Assembly: GCF_016862435.1 (NCBI RefSeq)
Contig: NZ_BOMY01000034.1
Coordinates: forward strand, 248,001 to 312,000
Direction of reading: 5' to 3'
DNA: 64,000 bases
From: Paractinoplanes tereljensis
GTDB taxonomy: Bacteria; Actinomycetota; Actinomycetes; Mycobacteriales; Micromonosporaceae
Shown here: positions 16,734 through 25,675 of the stretch, one piece after another
How the letters are laid out: each line of letters begins with the position of its first letter
Position numbering within the stretch: position 1 is the first letter of the stretch
Position numbers and translations under genes: made by a program
Notes under the pieces: generated by a model
What the model saw: only the letters and a program-made list of their open reading frames with translations
Told to the model about the DNA's origin: nothing
Database searches by the model: none

Positions 16734-17411
16734 TCAACGTCGATATCTCGACAAGGCAATGTAGTGACCCTTGGGCCAAAGGTGCTCGCGATATAAGTCG
16801 CTGATATCGCGTACCGCGGGTTGCGCCGGGTGGACTCGTCGCAGCCTCCTCAAAGATGTGTTTGCGTCATCATTCCCGAGCTGGAGGCTAATGCGGTCTA
16901 TTTCGTGAGAAATATCCCAGTAAGCCCTTCTGTTCGCGGCGTAGACATCGAGGTTCCACCTAAAGTCCTCTGCCGTCAGCTCGGGGCACTCGTCTTTCAA
17001 TTTTGATAGGTACTGATTTATCGCACCCGGGTGCTCGTTGAAGAAGCAGTTGATTCGAAGCGCAAACATTGTATGAGCGCGATGCGCCGCGGCAACCAGA
17101 TCCGCGCTACCAAGGCGCGGCACAAGGGTGTGCGCATCAGAGAACGCTAGCCATGCCGCCGAGAGTCTCAGCTGTGCTGCATCCCATTGAGTTGAGTCGA
17201 GCGATCCCCTCAGACTCGCCTCGACATACTCGGCAGCCGTCACCTGCCCCATTGCGTGAACTTGCTGAACCAGTCTTTCGCGAAGCCCGGTACGTGCGGT
17301 CACTATTGCTGTCCGCTCTTTACGCCAGTCTTGGGCGACCCCAAGCAGATGCTGACCGGCCAGAGTCAGGCTGCCTCCAATCACGCCAGCAAATACAGTT
17401 CCAACATCCAC
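16734..17411 (-). CDS. Hypothetical protein with N-terminal membrane helix
   Basis: A 225-residue protein of unknown family. The N-terminus (about 3-25, VGTVFAGVIGGSLTLAGQHLLG) can anchor it in the membrane; the rest is helical and soluble with several His and Trp. A GGAGGT ribosome site lies 3 nt before the GTG start. Codon use is distinctly less GC-rich than in neighbouring genes, with many A/T third positions, which suggests recent transfer. It is isolated between non-coding stretches. Confidence 0.6.
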   Translation of the reverse strand: MDVGTVFAGVIGGSLTLAGQHLLGVAQDWRKERTAIVTARTGLRERLVQQVHAMGQVTAAEYVEASLRGSLDSTQWDAAQLRLSAAWLAFSDAHTLVPRLGSADLVAAAHRAHTMFALRINCFFNEHPGAINQYLSKLKDECPELTAEDFRWNLDVYAANRRAYWDISHEIDRISLQLGNDDANTSLRRLRRVHPAQPAVRDISDLYREHLWPKGHYIALSRYRR

Positions 17412-17997
17412 GAGACCTCCCGTTTCGACAGAGATCCGGCCGCTCCCGGAATTTGCTTACCTTTAGTATCTCAAACGGGCTCAATATCTGAGGTATTCGC
17501 ATATGCCTGCAAACTCAAGGCGGCACAAATTCGGCATGATCGAGCGCACTCATCTCAGATGTGTGCACTGGTCTCATACGACTTGACTGCGCCGACTGGG
17601 CGGCAGACTGGTATCCGCCCGTCCGGGAAGTCAGGCACTCGGATGGGGGCGCTCATCGGCAGATCAGCACGGCGGATCTCGATCGGGGCCGGCCCGGCGG
17701 GCAGACAGCGGCGCGCGTTTTCAAAGATAAGGATGTTGGGCTCTTCCAGCGCTTCGCGAGAGCCCCACCTCCTTGAGAGCGAGTCGATCAGAGGGCGCCG
17801 CGCACCTCACGCGGGCGTGCAAGTTCATCTGCGGCGATAACGCCGAGCCGATGTGGTGCGGACCCGGAGGAGTGCCGCCACCTCGCCGAATCGGTGTGGT
17901 TGGAATCCCACCGACGCGGATCTTGCGGATTCGGCCCGCACCGACCGGCCACCTTGCTCGGCTTACGGAGCGAGAACCGGACGCCGTCTGGCCGGCG
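17412..17997. other. AT-richer non-coding stretch
   Basis: About 585 bases between the transferred-looking gene and the end of the monooxygenase operon. The left part is noticeably AT-richer than the window average. I see no intact gene, no inverted terminal repeats and no transposase remnant that I can identify. Confidence 0.35.
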
Positions 17998-19263
17998 TTA
18001 CTTCAGGTTGAGGTTTTCGCGGAGGGTTGTGCCTTGGTAGTCGGGCTTTACGATGCCTCGTTTTCGCAGCTCCGGGAGCAGGCCGTTCACGATGAAGTCG
18101 TGTTGGCGGTCGTCGGCCAAGCCCTGCAGGGAGAGGACGTCCAGGACTCCTGCCTCGAAACGCTCCTGGACCGCATCCGCCAGCTGGGACGGGGTGCCGG
18201 CCACTGACCAGTGGCCGGTGTCCTGGGCGGACACGATCAGCTCCCGCAGGGTGCGGCCCTCGCGGATCAGGCGGCTGAAGATCTCGGCTCGGCCCCGCCG
18301 CCGGTTCAGGGTGCCGATCTCGGGCAGCAAGCTCTCCGGCAGCGGCTTGTCGAGGGCGGCCGTAGAGAGATCGACGCCGCCGAGCATGTCCGAGACCAGG
18401 GCCCGGTCGCGCTCGTAATCGATCGCCTCCACCCGCTCCCGGACCAGATGGCGGGCCTCTTCCGCAGTTGCGCCGAAGGTGGCGTGGAACGAACTGAAAA
18501 TGAGCGGCAGGCCCGGATTCCGCCCGTGGGCGGCCGCCTGACGACGAATCCGGTCCGCAAATAGAGAGGCGTCGGCGAGGGTCGGCAGGGCGGTGAAGAC
18601 AATCTCCGCGTACCGGGCTCCTAGCGCTATGCCGGCAGCCGACTGACCGGCCTGGATCAGCACCGGCCGGCCCTGCGGCAGCGGCGGGATGTTGAGCGGG
18701 CCCTCCACGTCGAAGAACGAACCGGAATGGTGGATCGGCTTGATCAGCGAGGGGTCGAGGACCGCGCGCCCGTCCGGCCCCAGCGAAAGCGCACCCGGCT
18801 GCCAACTGTCCCAGAGCGCGTTCACGACCTCCAGGGTCTCCGCCGCCCGGGCATACCGCTGCTCGGGCGACGGCAGCTCCCCTGCGCCGAAATTCCGTTC
18901 GCCGATCGACGACGTCACCAGGTTCCAGGCCGCCCGGCCATTGCTGACGTGGTCGAGCGTGCCGAACAGCCGGGCCAGGTTGAACGGGTGATGGAACGTG
19001 GTCGACACGGTCGCGATCAGGCCGGCGTGCGTGGTGACCTGGCTCAGCGCGGCCACGAAGATCAGCGGCTCCTGCGCGCCGATCGTGCCCTGCGCGCCGA
19101 AGACCAGCAGGTCGGGGACGAACAGGGCGTCGATCCGGGCGGCCTCGGCGCGGCGCGCCACCAGCTTCGCGGTTTCCAAGGTCGAGGTCAAAGGATCAAG
19201 GGCCAGCTCGTACGGGCCGGGAAAGCCGCCAGCCCCGGTAACCGTGCCCAGATACCGTTTCAC
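17998..19263 (-). CDS. NtaA/SnaA/DszA-family flavin-dependent monooxygenase
   Basis: A 421-residue luciferase-like protein with the DszA/NtaA layout: FVPDLLVFG near residue 50, NLARLFGTLDHVSNGRAAWN (about 105-125), RPVLIQAGQSAAG (about 215) and a C-terminal LLPELRKRGI followed by YQGTTLREN. These enzymes use FMNH2 from a separate reductase to oxidise and cleave sulfur, amine or ring substrates. The GTG start overlaps the stop of the upstream paralogue (GTGA). It is the last gene of a five-gene operon. No flavin reductase is encoded in the window. Substrate unknown. Confidence 0.85.
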   Translation of the reverse strand: MKRYLGTVTGAGGFPGPYELALDPLTSTLETAKLVARRAEAARIDALFVPDLLVFGAQGTIGAQEPLIFVAALSQVTTHAGLIATVSTTFHHPFNLARLFGTLDHVSNGRAAWNLVTSSIGERNFGAGELPSPEQRYARAAETLEVVNALWDSWQPGALSLGPDGRAVLDPSLIKPIHHSGSFFDVEGPLNIPPLPQGRPVLIQAGQSAAGIALGARYAEIVFTALPTLADASLFADRIRRQAAAHGRNPGLPLIFSSFHATFGATAEEARHLVRERVEAIDYERDRALVSDMLGGVDLSTAALDKPLPESLLPEIGTLNRRRGRAEIFSRLIREGRTLRELIVSAQDTGHWSVAGTPSQLADAVQERFEAGVLDVLSLQGLADDRQHDFIVNGLLPELRKRGIVKPDYQGTTLRENLNLK

Positions 19264-20495
19264 GGCAGGCCCAGATGCGAGCGGAGCGTGGTGCCTTCGT
19301 AGGACGTACGGTAAATGCCTCGTTCTTGAAGTTCCGGCACCAGCTTGTCGACCACGTCCTCGATGGTGCCGGGCAGCAGCTGCGGCAGCAGGTTGAAGCC
19401 GTCCACCGCCCCGGCCTCGTCGTAGCGGGCCCACTCGTCGGCGATCTGGCCGGGCGTGCCGACGAACGCGTTGTGCCGCGGGCTGACGTGGATGACCAGG
19501 TCGCGGATGGACAGGCCGAGCTTGCGCCAGCCGGCGATGCGTTCCAGCTTGCCGGTGCGGTGCTCGATCGAGATCGTGCCGCGGGACGGGTCGAGCTCGC
19601 CCTCGGCCGGTTCGATGTCGGGCAGCGGGCCATCCGGGTCGTACCCGGAGAGGTCCTTGTTCCAATATTGCTCGAGGAACGCGATCGCCCGCGGCCCGTT
19701 GATCTGCTCGCGCTGGATCCAGACCGCCTTCTCGGCCGCCTCGGCCGGGGTGTCGCCGAGGACGACCGAGGCGCCGGGCAGGATGCGCACCGCGTCCGGC
19801 CGGCGGCCGTAGGCAACCAGCCGGGACCGCAGGTCAGCGGCGTAGGCGAGGGCCTTGTCGAAGTCGGTGTTGGCCGAGAAGACCGCGTCGGCGTGCCGGG
19901 CGGCCAGGTCGCGGCCGCCGGGCGAGTCGCCGGCCTGGAAGATCACCGGGCGGGCCGGCACGGTCGGCGGCGCTTTAACCGCAAGAAGATCAGTGTGCCG
20001 GTCAACAGCATGGCCGGCCCACAGTTCCTTGGCCGCGGCGACGAATTCCCCGGCCCGCTCGTACCGGCGATCGTGCGGCAGCCATCCGCCGTACCGGAAA
20101 TTCTCGCCGGTCCAGGCATTGTCGGTGGTCACTACGTTCCAGCCGGCCCGGCCGCCGGAGATCGCGTCGAGCGAAGCGAGTCGCCGGGCCAGGTCGGCCG
20201 GGAAGTTGTAGGTGGTGTTCTGGGTGGCGACCAGCCCGATGTGAGTGGTTTCGGCGGCCAGCGCGGCGAGTTCGGTAATGGCGTCGGGCCGCCCGGCCAC
20301 GTCGAGGTCGTAGACGCGGCCGCGGTTCTCCCGCACCCGCAGGCCCTCGCCGAGGAAGAACGCGTCGAACAGGCCGCGTTCCAGGGTCTTGACGGTCTTG
20401 ACGAACGTGTCGATGTGGGTGTGCGAGGCGAAATCGTCGGCGGTCCATACCAATTGCGAGCCGACGCCGGTGAAGAACAGACCGAGATGAAGCAT
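19260..20495 (-). CDS. NtaA/SnaA/DszA-family flavin-dependent monooxygenase (second copy)
   Basis: A 411-residue paralogue of the downstream enzyme, with the full family pattern: start MLHLGLFFTGVGSQLVW, LARRLASLDAISGGRAGWN (about 100-120), RPVIFQAGDSPGG (about 190) and the terminal LVPELQERGIYRTSYEGTTLR. The ATG at 20495 has a GGAGGC site and matches the family's start; it lies 10 bp after the upstream gene's stop and its own stop overlaps the next start, so the pair is co-translated. Two full-length paralogues side by side suggest consecutive steps or different substrates of one pathway. Confidence 0.85.
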   Translation of the reverse strand: MLHLGLFFTGVGSQLVWTADDFASHTHIDTFVKTVKTLERGLFDAFFLGEGLRVRENRGRVYDLDVAGRPDAITELAALAAETTHIGLVATQNTTYNFPADLARRLASLDAISGGRAGWNVVTTDNAWTGENFRYGGWLPHDRRYERAGEFVAAAKELWAGHAVDRHTDLLAVKAPPTVPARPVIFQAGDSPGGRDLAARHADAVFSANTDFDKALAYAADLRSRLVAYGRRPDAVRILPGASVVLGDTPAEAAEKAVWIQREQINGPRAIAFLEQYWNKDLSGYDPDGPLPDIEPAEGELDPSRGTISIEHRTGKLERIAGWRKLGLSIRDLVIHVSPRHNAFVGTPGQIADEWARYDEAGAVDGFNLLPQLLPGTIEDVVDKLVPELQERGIYRTSYEGTTLRSHLGLP

Positions 20496-20505
20496 GATGC
20501 CTCCG

Positions 20506-21336
20506 CTATCGTGCGCCGGCGAATTGGTTGGCGGGCCGCGGCAGGCCGAGAGCCTCGCGCAGGGTGGATCCGCCCGGCGGCGGCTGGGTGGTGGGTCCGG
20601 CCGCATTCAGGCGTACGCCGTCGACGACCCCGTCGAGCCGATCGCGCCACGATTCAAAAACGGCAAAGTCAAGGTCAGCGAACACCAGGGGTACGCCGTG
20701 AGCACGCGCCCGTGCGGTCCGCTCGACGAGCTCGTCCAGGTCGGTCGCGGCGATCAGGGCGATGTCCAGCAGCTCGGTGACGCCGAGGGTGTCGGCGCCG
20801 AGCACGACCGGGTGGCCCTGCGGCGGCCGGGGCGTGATCAGCGGCCCGGTCACGGTGAACCGGGCTCCGGTGAAGTTGACGTGGTGCACCCGGTCGGCGT
20901 CGAGGAACCGGCCGGTGGCCACCTCGCGGATGACCGCGTCGTCCTCCCAGGAGTCCCAGAGCTGCCGGGCCACCGTGATCACATCGGCGATCTCCCGGCG
21001 CAGCTCGTCGTCGCTCAGCGGCACGCCACCGACGGTGGCCAGGGCGGCGGGCGTGTTGTCGGCGCCGACCACCCAGGCGGCCCGGCCCAGCGACGCGTGG
21101 TCGAGCGAGGCGAGCTGGGTGGCCAGGTGGAACGGCTCGGTGGTGGTGACGTGCAGGGTGGGCGCGAGCCCGATCCGGCTGGTGCGGCGGGCCAGGTGCG
21201 CCGCGCGTACGCCCGCCTCTATGCCTGGACCGCCCGGCGAATCACCCAGGGTGACCAGCGCGAACCCGGCCGCCTCGGCGGCCCTGGCGGTTTCCTCGTC
21301 GGCGTCGCCGAGTTCCAGCGCGAGCAGCAGCGTCAT
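20506..21336 (-). CDS. Short LLM-class flavin-dependent oxidoreductase
   Basis: A 276-residue divergent luciferase-like protein (LALELGDADEETARAAEAAG at the start; PFHLATQLASLDHASLGRA around 90; GHPVVLGADTLGVTELLDIA around 180). It lacks about 130 residues of the long NtaA type but keeps the barrel core, so it is likely a compact member rather than a fragment. Its ATG overlaps the stop of the upstream LLM gene (ATGA). Function unknown. Confidence 0.75.
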   Translation of the reverse strand: MTLLLALELGDADEETARAAEAAGFALVTLGDSPGGPGIEAGVRAAHLARRTSRIGLAPTLHVTTTEPFHLATQLASLDHASLGRAAWVVGADNTPAALATVGGVPLSDDELRREIADVITVARQLWDSWEDDAVIREVATGRFLDADRVHHVNFTGARFTVTGPLITPRPPQGHPVVLGADTLGVTELLDIALIAATDLDELVERTARARAHGVPLVFADLDFAVFESWRDRLDGVVDGVRLNAAGPTTQPPPGGSTLREALGLPRPANQFAGAR

Positions 21337-22196
21337 CGGAGCACCTCGGCGGCCTCGGTGAGGGCCTTGAGGTGCGCGTCCACGCCGGCCCGGCCGATCT
21401 GCGAGGTGTTGATCGCGAGGTGCGTGGCGCCGGTCTCCCGCCAGGCCTGCACGCCGGTGGCGAATTCGTCGGGCGAGCCGGTCCAGGCGAGACCACCTTC
21501 GATGCCGATGCCGGCCGAATCCCGGCCGGCCTCCAGGGCGGCCCGGTCGACGATCCGCCGGGCCGCCTCGAGGTCGGGCCCGGGCTGCACCATCGGGAAC
21601 CAGCCGTCGCCGAGCCGGCCGGCCCGCCGGTAGGCCGGGGCGGACTGGGCGCCGAACCACAGCGGGATCGGCCGCTGGACCGGTCGCGGCGCGATGCCGG
21701 CCCCGGTCACCGTCTCGAACTCACCACGGTGGGTGAACGACCGCTCGGTCCAGTAGCGGCGCAGCAGGGTGATCTGCTCGTCGTAGCGTTTGCCACGGTC
21801 GTCGAAGGACTGGCCGAGGGCCTCGAACTCGACCGCGTTCCAGCCGACCCCGATGCCGAGCCGGAACTTCCCACCGGTCAGCAGGTCGACCTCGGCGGCC
21901 TGCTTGGCGACCAGCGCGGTCTGCCGCTGCGGCAGGATGATCACGCTGGTCACCAGCTCGACGCCGGTGATCGCGGCGAGGAAGCCGAAGAGCACGAACG
22001 GCTCCCGGATCTCGGTGTCGACGTCGTAGGGGCGGGTCCAGCCCGGGTGGGCGTCCCGGTCGGCGCCGAGCACGTGGTCGGCGATCCGGATGTGCCGGTA
22101 GCCGAGTTCCTCGACGGCCTGGCCGTAGGCGCGCACCTCGCCCGGGTCGGCGCCCAGGCTGTTCTGTGGAAAGACCACTCCGATCCGCAAGCTCAT
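21333..22196 (-). CDS. LLM-class F420-dependent oxidoreductase (TIGR03619-like)
   Basis: A 287-residue luciferase-like enzyme with RIGVVFPQNS, YRHIRIADHVLGAD, KFRLGIGVGWNAVEFEALG and PIPLWFGAQS, the usual pattern of F420-dependent LLM oxidoreductases. It is the second gene of the operon, 20 bp after the oxidoreductase stop, and is coupled to the next LLM gene. It likely reduces or oxidises an organic substrate with F420; which one cannot be told from the sequence. Confidence 0.83.
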   Translation of the reverse strand: MSLRIGVVFPQNSLGADPGEVRAYGQAVEELGYRHIRIADHVLGADRDAHPGWTRPYDVDTEIREPFVLFGFLAAITGVELVTSVIILPQRQTALVAKQAAEVDLLTGGKFRLGIGVGWNAVEFEALGQSFDDRGKRYDEQITLLRRYWTERSFTHRGEFETVTGAGIAPRPVQRPIPLWFGAQSAPAYRRAGRLGDGWFPMVQPGPDLEAARRIVDRAALEAGRDSAGIGIEGGLAWTGSPDEFATGVQAWRETGATHLAINTSQIGRAGVDAHLKALTEAAEVLR

Positions 22197-22216
22197 GACC
22201 GGAGCCTATCCCCACA

Positions 22217-23194
22217 TCACCCATAGGAGAAGGCGGCGGCTTTCCGAACTGCCTCGAGGGTGGCGGCCTGTTCGATCGCGTCGGCCCGGCCGAACGGCGG
22301 TTCCACCTCGCCGGCGATCGCCCGGGAGACGGCCTCGAACTCGATCCGGTAGGCGACGTCCTCCCCCGCCGGCCCGGCCAGGAGCCGCTCGGCGTGCCCG
22401 TCCCGCTCCAGCACGACGTGGCCCTGCCGGCAGATCCACGGATCCGGGAGGATGATCTTCCCGGCCGTGCCGACGAGTTCGAGCTCGTCGCGGCGCGGGA
22501 GGTCGAGGGCCACGTCGAACTGGGCGAGCACGTCCCCGGGCAGCGCGAGGGTGGCGGCCAGCCGCAGGTCGCAGCCGCCGGCGCCGGGCGCGGTGTCGAC
22601 GACCTGCTCGGCACTCACCCGCAGCGGCGCCCCGCCGAACAGCCGGATCGCACTGACGCAGTAACAGCCCAGATCAAGGACGGCCCCGCCGCCGAGGGCG
22701 CCGGTGCGCCGGATGTCGCCGGGCGGGACATCAACCGTCAGAGCAGCCCGGATGTACGCGAGCCGGCCGATCGCACCGTCGGCGAGGAGCCGCTGAGCGA
22801 GGACGGTCTGCGGGTGATGCCGCCACATCAGCCCCTCGACGCACAGCCGCCCGGCCTTCTCAGCGGCATCGAAGCAGGCCTCGGCCTCGGCCGCGGCCGG
22901 CACGAACGGCTTCTCGCACAGCACGTGCTTGCCGGCCTGCAACGCCCTGATCGTCCATTCCGCATGCATCGCGATCGGCAGCGGAATGTAGACGGCGTCG
23001 ATGGCGTCGTCGGCGAGCAGTTCGTCATAGGACCCGTAACTGCGCGGCACGCCGAGCTCAGCGGCGTAGGCGGCGGCGCGGTTCGCGTCCCGCCCGGCGA
23101 CGGCGACGAACGAGGCCTCGGCGGAGTCGCGAATCGCCCCGGCCACGACCCGCCCGATGGCGGCGGTGGACAACATTCCCCATTGAACGGTCAC
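22217..23194 (-). CDS. Gfo/Idh/MocA-family oxidoreductase
   Basis: A 325-residue NAD(P)-dependent dehydrogenase. The N-terminal Rossmann domain starts WGMLSTAAIGRVVAGAI; the family's catalytic signature AGKHVLCEKPF follows near residue 90, then a mixed-sheet substrate domain with GGGAVLDLGCYCVSAIRL. Family members act on sugars, inositols and dihydrodiols. It heads the minus-strand five-gene operon with four luciferase-like enzymes. The GTG start is uncertain; three tandem ATG codons lie 6-12 nt upstream. Confidence 0.82.
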   Translation of the reverse strand: MTVQWGMLSTAAIGRVVAGAIRDSAEASFVAVAGRDANRAAAYAAELGVPRSYGSYDELLADDAIDAVYIPLPIAMHAEWTIRALQAGKHVLCEKPFVPAAAEAEACFDAAEKAGRLCVEGLMWRHHPQTVLAQRLLADGAIGRLAYIRAALTVDVPPGDIRRTGALGGGAVLDLGCYCVSAIRLFGGAPLRVSAEQVVDTAPGAGGCDLRLAATLALPGDVLAQFDVALDLPRRDELELVGTAGKIILPDPWICRQGHVVLERDGHAERLLAGPAGEDVAYRIEFEAVSRAIAGEVEPPFGRADAIEQAATLEAVRKAAAFSYG

Positions 23195-23955
23195 GCACAT
23201 CATCATGCGGCGAACGACCCGCCACCGCAGCGCCCCGATCGGCCACCCACTGCCCACGCCGGCGATTCAGAAGATCAATCCCTTTTCCGTACGCGCCACC
23301 TCAGTCCCGTGGCACTCGGCCCGCCAGGCGCAACTCACCCTCCGCGCGCCCGCCCCGGGCGGTCCCGGCCCAAGACCTCAACCCACCCCAACCGCGCCCG
23401 ACTCACCCCCGCCGACCAGGACAAACGCCAGCCTGTTCGACAGTTTGCTTTGCGCACCTATACGCCCTGCTCTGCTTACCTCGGGTAAGCGCCGGGCACG
23501 CCGCTCTAGGCGTGAGGGCGTTCTACAGGCTTTCGCACCTTCCGTGCGGGCCGATTCCGCGCCCCGGCCCTCCCGCCCACTCCGACACGCAGACCTTGAA
23601 GACCGTTTTGGTGGGAGGGCCCCCGCCCGGTCGCCGGCCTCGGCGCATCCGATCACCGTGCCGTAAAAAGTTGACAAATCGTCTGGATGTCTACGAAACA
23701 CCCTCTTTAGGCGAGCAGGGCAAAGCGGAGGTCGGGGGGTGTAGGTGGTTCGTTGCGCGAGAGACGCTGCACGCGCCGGTGTTGCACCCCGGTCGCGGGG
23801 TGCGGGCGGTCGGGTGCGGTTGCGGTTGTGGAGGTCGCCGCCCGTACGGGGAGGAGGTATTGATCGCGACTCTGACCCGGAAAGCTGTTTGGTTCTCGGA
23901 TCGCGTCCGCTGCTTACCGGCACGCGGGTGGGCGTGCCGGTGAGCAGGGCGGGTG
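23195..23955. other. 760-bp intergenic region with several hairpins
   Basis: No credible gene. It holds the promoter side of the Gfo operon. Hairpins are GCTTACC-tcg-GGTAAGC (23474-23490) and GCACCCCG-4 nt-CGGGGTGC (23784-23803), plus the lectin-gene terminator at its right end. A lone TTGACA at 23671-23676 resembles a -35 box but has no good -10 partner or gene behind it. Confidence 0.45.
23910..23947 (-). terminator. Terminator of GH54 gene
   Basis: Sixteen-base arms (23910-23925 and 23932-23947) pair with one mismatch around a 6-nt loop, 8 nt beyond the GH54 stop on the minus strand. Confidence 0.65.
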
Positions 23956-25431
23956 TTACGAGGTGATGGACCAGAGTTGGCAGGTGTTGTTCAGCCACAT
24001 CCAGAGGCGGGCCGAGGTGCCGTTGGCGGTGCCGCAGTCCTGGTTGTCGAGGACCATGCCGCTGTTCTCGACAATCAGTTCGTAGCGGCCGTTGCCGGCC
24101 GGGATGACCGCCCACTGCTGGCAGGTGTTGCCCAGCGAACTCCACAGGTTGACCGCGGTGCCCAGGGCCAGGCCGCAGTTGACCGCGTCGAGCACCTTGT
24201 TGGCGTTGACGTTGGTGATCGTCCACTTGTTGGCGCCCACATTGGTGAACTTCCACTGCTGGCAGGTGTTGCCGAGGGCCTGCCACTGGTCGATCGCGGT
24301 GCCGTTGGCGGTGCCGCAGTTGACCGCGTCGAGCAGCTTGCCGCTCTGCAGGTTGGTCAGCTTGTAGGTGGCGCCGTTGACCGGGAACGTGACGCTCTTG
24401 GTGTAACCGACCGCGACGATGTTCGACTGCACCGAGTTCTCGGTGGCGTCCGACGGGTAACCGCTGGTCATCACGCCCTCGAAGAACGAGCCGACCGAGC
24501 CGTTGCTGTTGTCGCCGCCGATGCCCAGGATGATCGCGCCCTGCTTGGTCATCGGGTTGTAGCCGGACTGGGTCGGCAGGGCCCCGTTGTACCGGGTGGC
24601 CAGGCTGCCGGACTGGGCGTTGCCGTCCTTGATGGCGTACGTCGAGGTGCCGTTGTTCTTCAGCACCGCGGTGACGAACGCGCTGTTCCGGCCGGTGTTG
24701 GCGGTGTTGGAGCCGTTGCCGCCGGCGAACAGGCCGTTCTCCAGGTCAGCCGCGACCCGGGGACCGGTGGCGCACGGCGAGAACCAGCACAGGTTGCCGA
24801 AGTAGATGGCGTCCATGTCGCCGTTGCCGGTGTCCAGGTTGTTGGTCTCGGCGTTGCCGTAGTCGAAGCAGCACCGGTCGTTGACGTGGGTGCCCTCGGT
24901 GACCATGTACATGCCCTCGGCGGCGCTACCGGTGGCGACGCCGTTCGTCGCGTTGTTGCGGTAGCCGTTACCGGCCGAGATGTACACGCCGTACACCTTG
25001 TGCCCGCCCGCCGTCACCGGCAGTGCGGCCGCGTTCGAACCCTGGTCGGCGGTGGGGTTGGCGCCGCCGCCCGGGGCGATGGTCAGGTCGTTGTGCCGCG
25101 TCGTCTGGTCGTAGATCCGGACGATCGTGCAGTACGTGCCGGAGCAGAACGAGTCCTGGGTGGCGGCGTTGGCATAGCCGCCGGCGCTGAGCACGCCGAT
25201 GTTCGAGGTGGCCCCGTCCGACCAGCGCCGCACCTGGTAGAGCGAGCCGGAGTAGGCGCCGAACAGGGCGCGGGTGGTGCTGTGCGCGGCGACGCAGGGG
25301 GTGCCGCCGGAGGCGTAGATGTCGCAGGGGCCGGTGCCGGCGGCGCTGGCGTTGCCACCGATCACGACGAGGGAAACGGCGGTGAGGACGGCCGTGGCGA
25401 GCGCCGCCAGCCAGGGGGAACGGAGACGCAT
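23956..25431 (-). CDS. Secreted alpha-L-arabinofuranosidase (GH54) with CBM13 lectin domain
   Basis: A 491-residue secreted enzyme: signal peptide 1 to about 31, GH54 catalytic domain about 34-345, and a ricin-type beta-trefoil (CBM13) 351-491 with three repeats each ending CQQW/CQLW. The catalytic part closely follows fungal AbfB (GPCDIYASGGTPCVAAHSTT, RCCFDYGNAET). E231 (DLENGLF) and D307 (GGDNSNG) fit the known nucleophile and acid, and their 76-residue spacing equals that of fungal E221 and D297. It removes arabinose from arabinoxylan or arabinan. Fungal enzymes carry CBM42 instead. Start ATG has a GAAAGG site. A LacI-type palindrome lies upstream. Confidence 0.93.
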   Translation of the reverse strand: MRLRSPWLAALATAVLTAVSLVVIGGNASAAGTGPCDIYASGGTPCVAAHSTTRALFGAYSGSLYQVRRWSDGATSNIGVLSAGGYANAATQDSFCSGTYCTIVRIYDQTTRHNDLTIAPGGGANPTADQGSNAAALPVTAGGHKVYGVYISAGNGYRNNATNGVATGSAAEGMYMVTEGTHVNDRCCFDYGNAETNNLDTGNGDMDAIYFGNLCWFSPCATGPRVAADLENGLFAGGNGSNTANTGRNSAFVTAVLKNNGTSTYAIKDGNAQSGSLATRYNGALPTQSGYNPMTKQGAIILGIGGDNSNGSVGSFFEGVMTSGYPSDATENSVQSNIVAVGYTKSVTFPVNGATYKLTNLQSGKLLDAVNCGTANGTAIDQWQALGNTCQQWKFTNVGANKWTITNVNANKVLDAVNCGLALGTAVNLWSSLGNTCQQWAVIPAGNGRYELIVENSGMVLDNQDCGTANGTSARLWMWLNNTCQLWSITS

Positions 25432-25498
25432 GGGGTGCCTTTCGCGGGCAGGCGAAACAGTGCCAGATCGGCTGGACACTGCTGGGGAGTCACCCGAA

Positions 25499-25512
25499 TG
25501 TGAACGTTAACA
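25499..25512. promoter_or_regulatory. LacI-family-type operator before GH54 gene
   Basis: TGTGAACGTTAACA matches the perfect palindrome TGTTAACGTTAACA at 13 of 14 positions, a shape typical of LacI/GalR operators. It is 68 bp upstream of the GH54 start. No LacI regulator is in the window. Confidence 0.5.
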
Positions 25513-25551
25513 AGACGTTGCCCGATTATTTCAAGGTTGTCAATGGAGCTG

Positions 25552-25565
25552 GTGACCAACGGCCC
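25552..25565. promoter_or_regulatory. DosR/DevR-like box before Acg-type gene
   Basis: GTGACCAACGGCCC differs from GGGNCNNNNGNCCC at one position. It lies 111 bp before the nitroreductase start at 25676. Weaker than the boxes further on. Confidence 0.3.
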
Positions 25566-25675
25566 TGACACTCCCGGCCCGGCGCGCCGAAGCTTCACCC
25601 ATGCGCGCTGCCGAAGTCACCGGCTCCCCGGCCCGATGCTCCCAGGCCCGGCGCGAATCGTCTGGAGGCCGTGCC

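Noticed and set aside
17256..17840. 194-codon plus-strand frame across the AT-rich patch
   Set aside because: It overlaps the 16734-17411 gene antisense and has no protein-like pattern.
23671..23697. TTGACA with TACGAA as a sigma-A promoter
   Set aside because: Spacing is only 15 bp, the -10 is poor, and no plus-strand gene follows.
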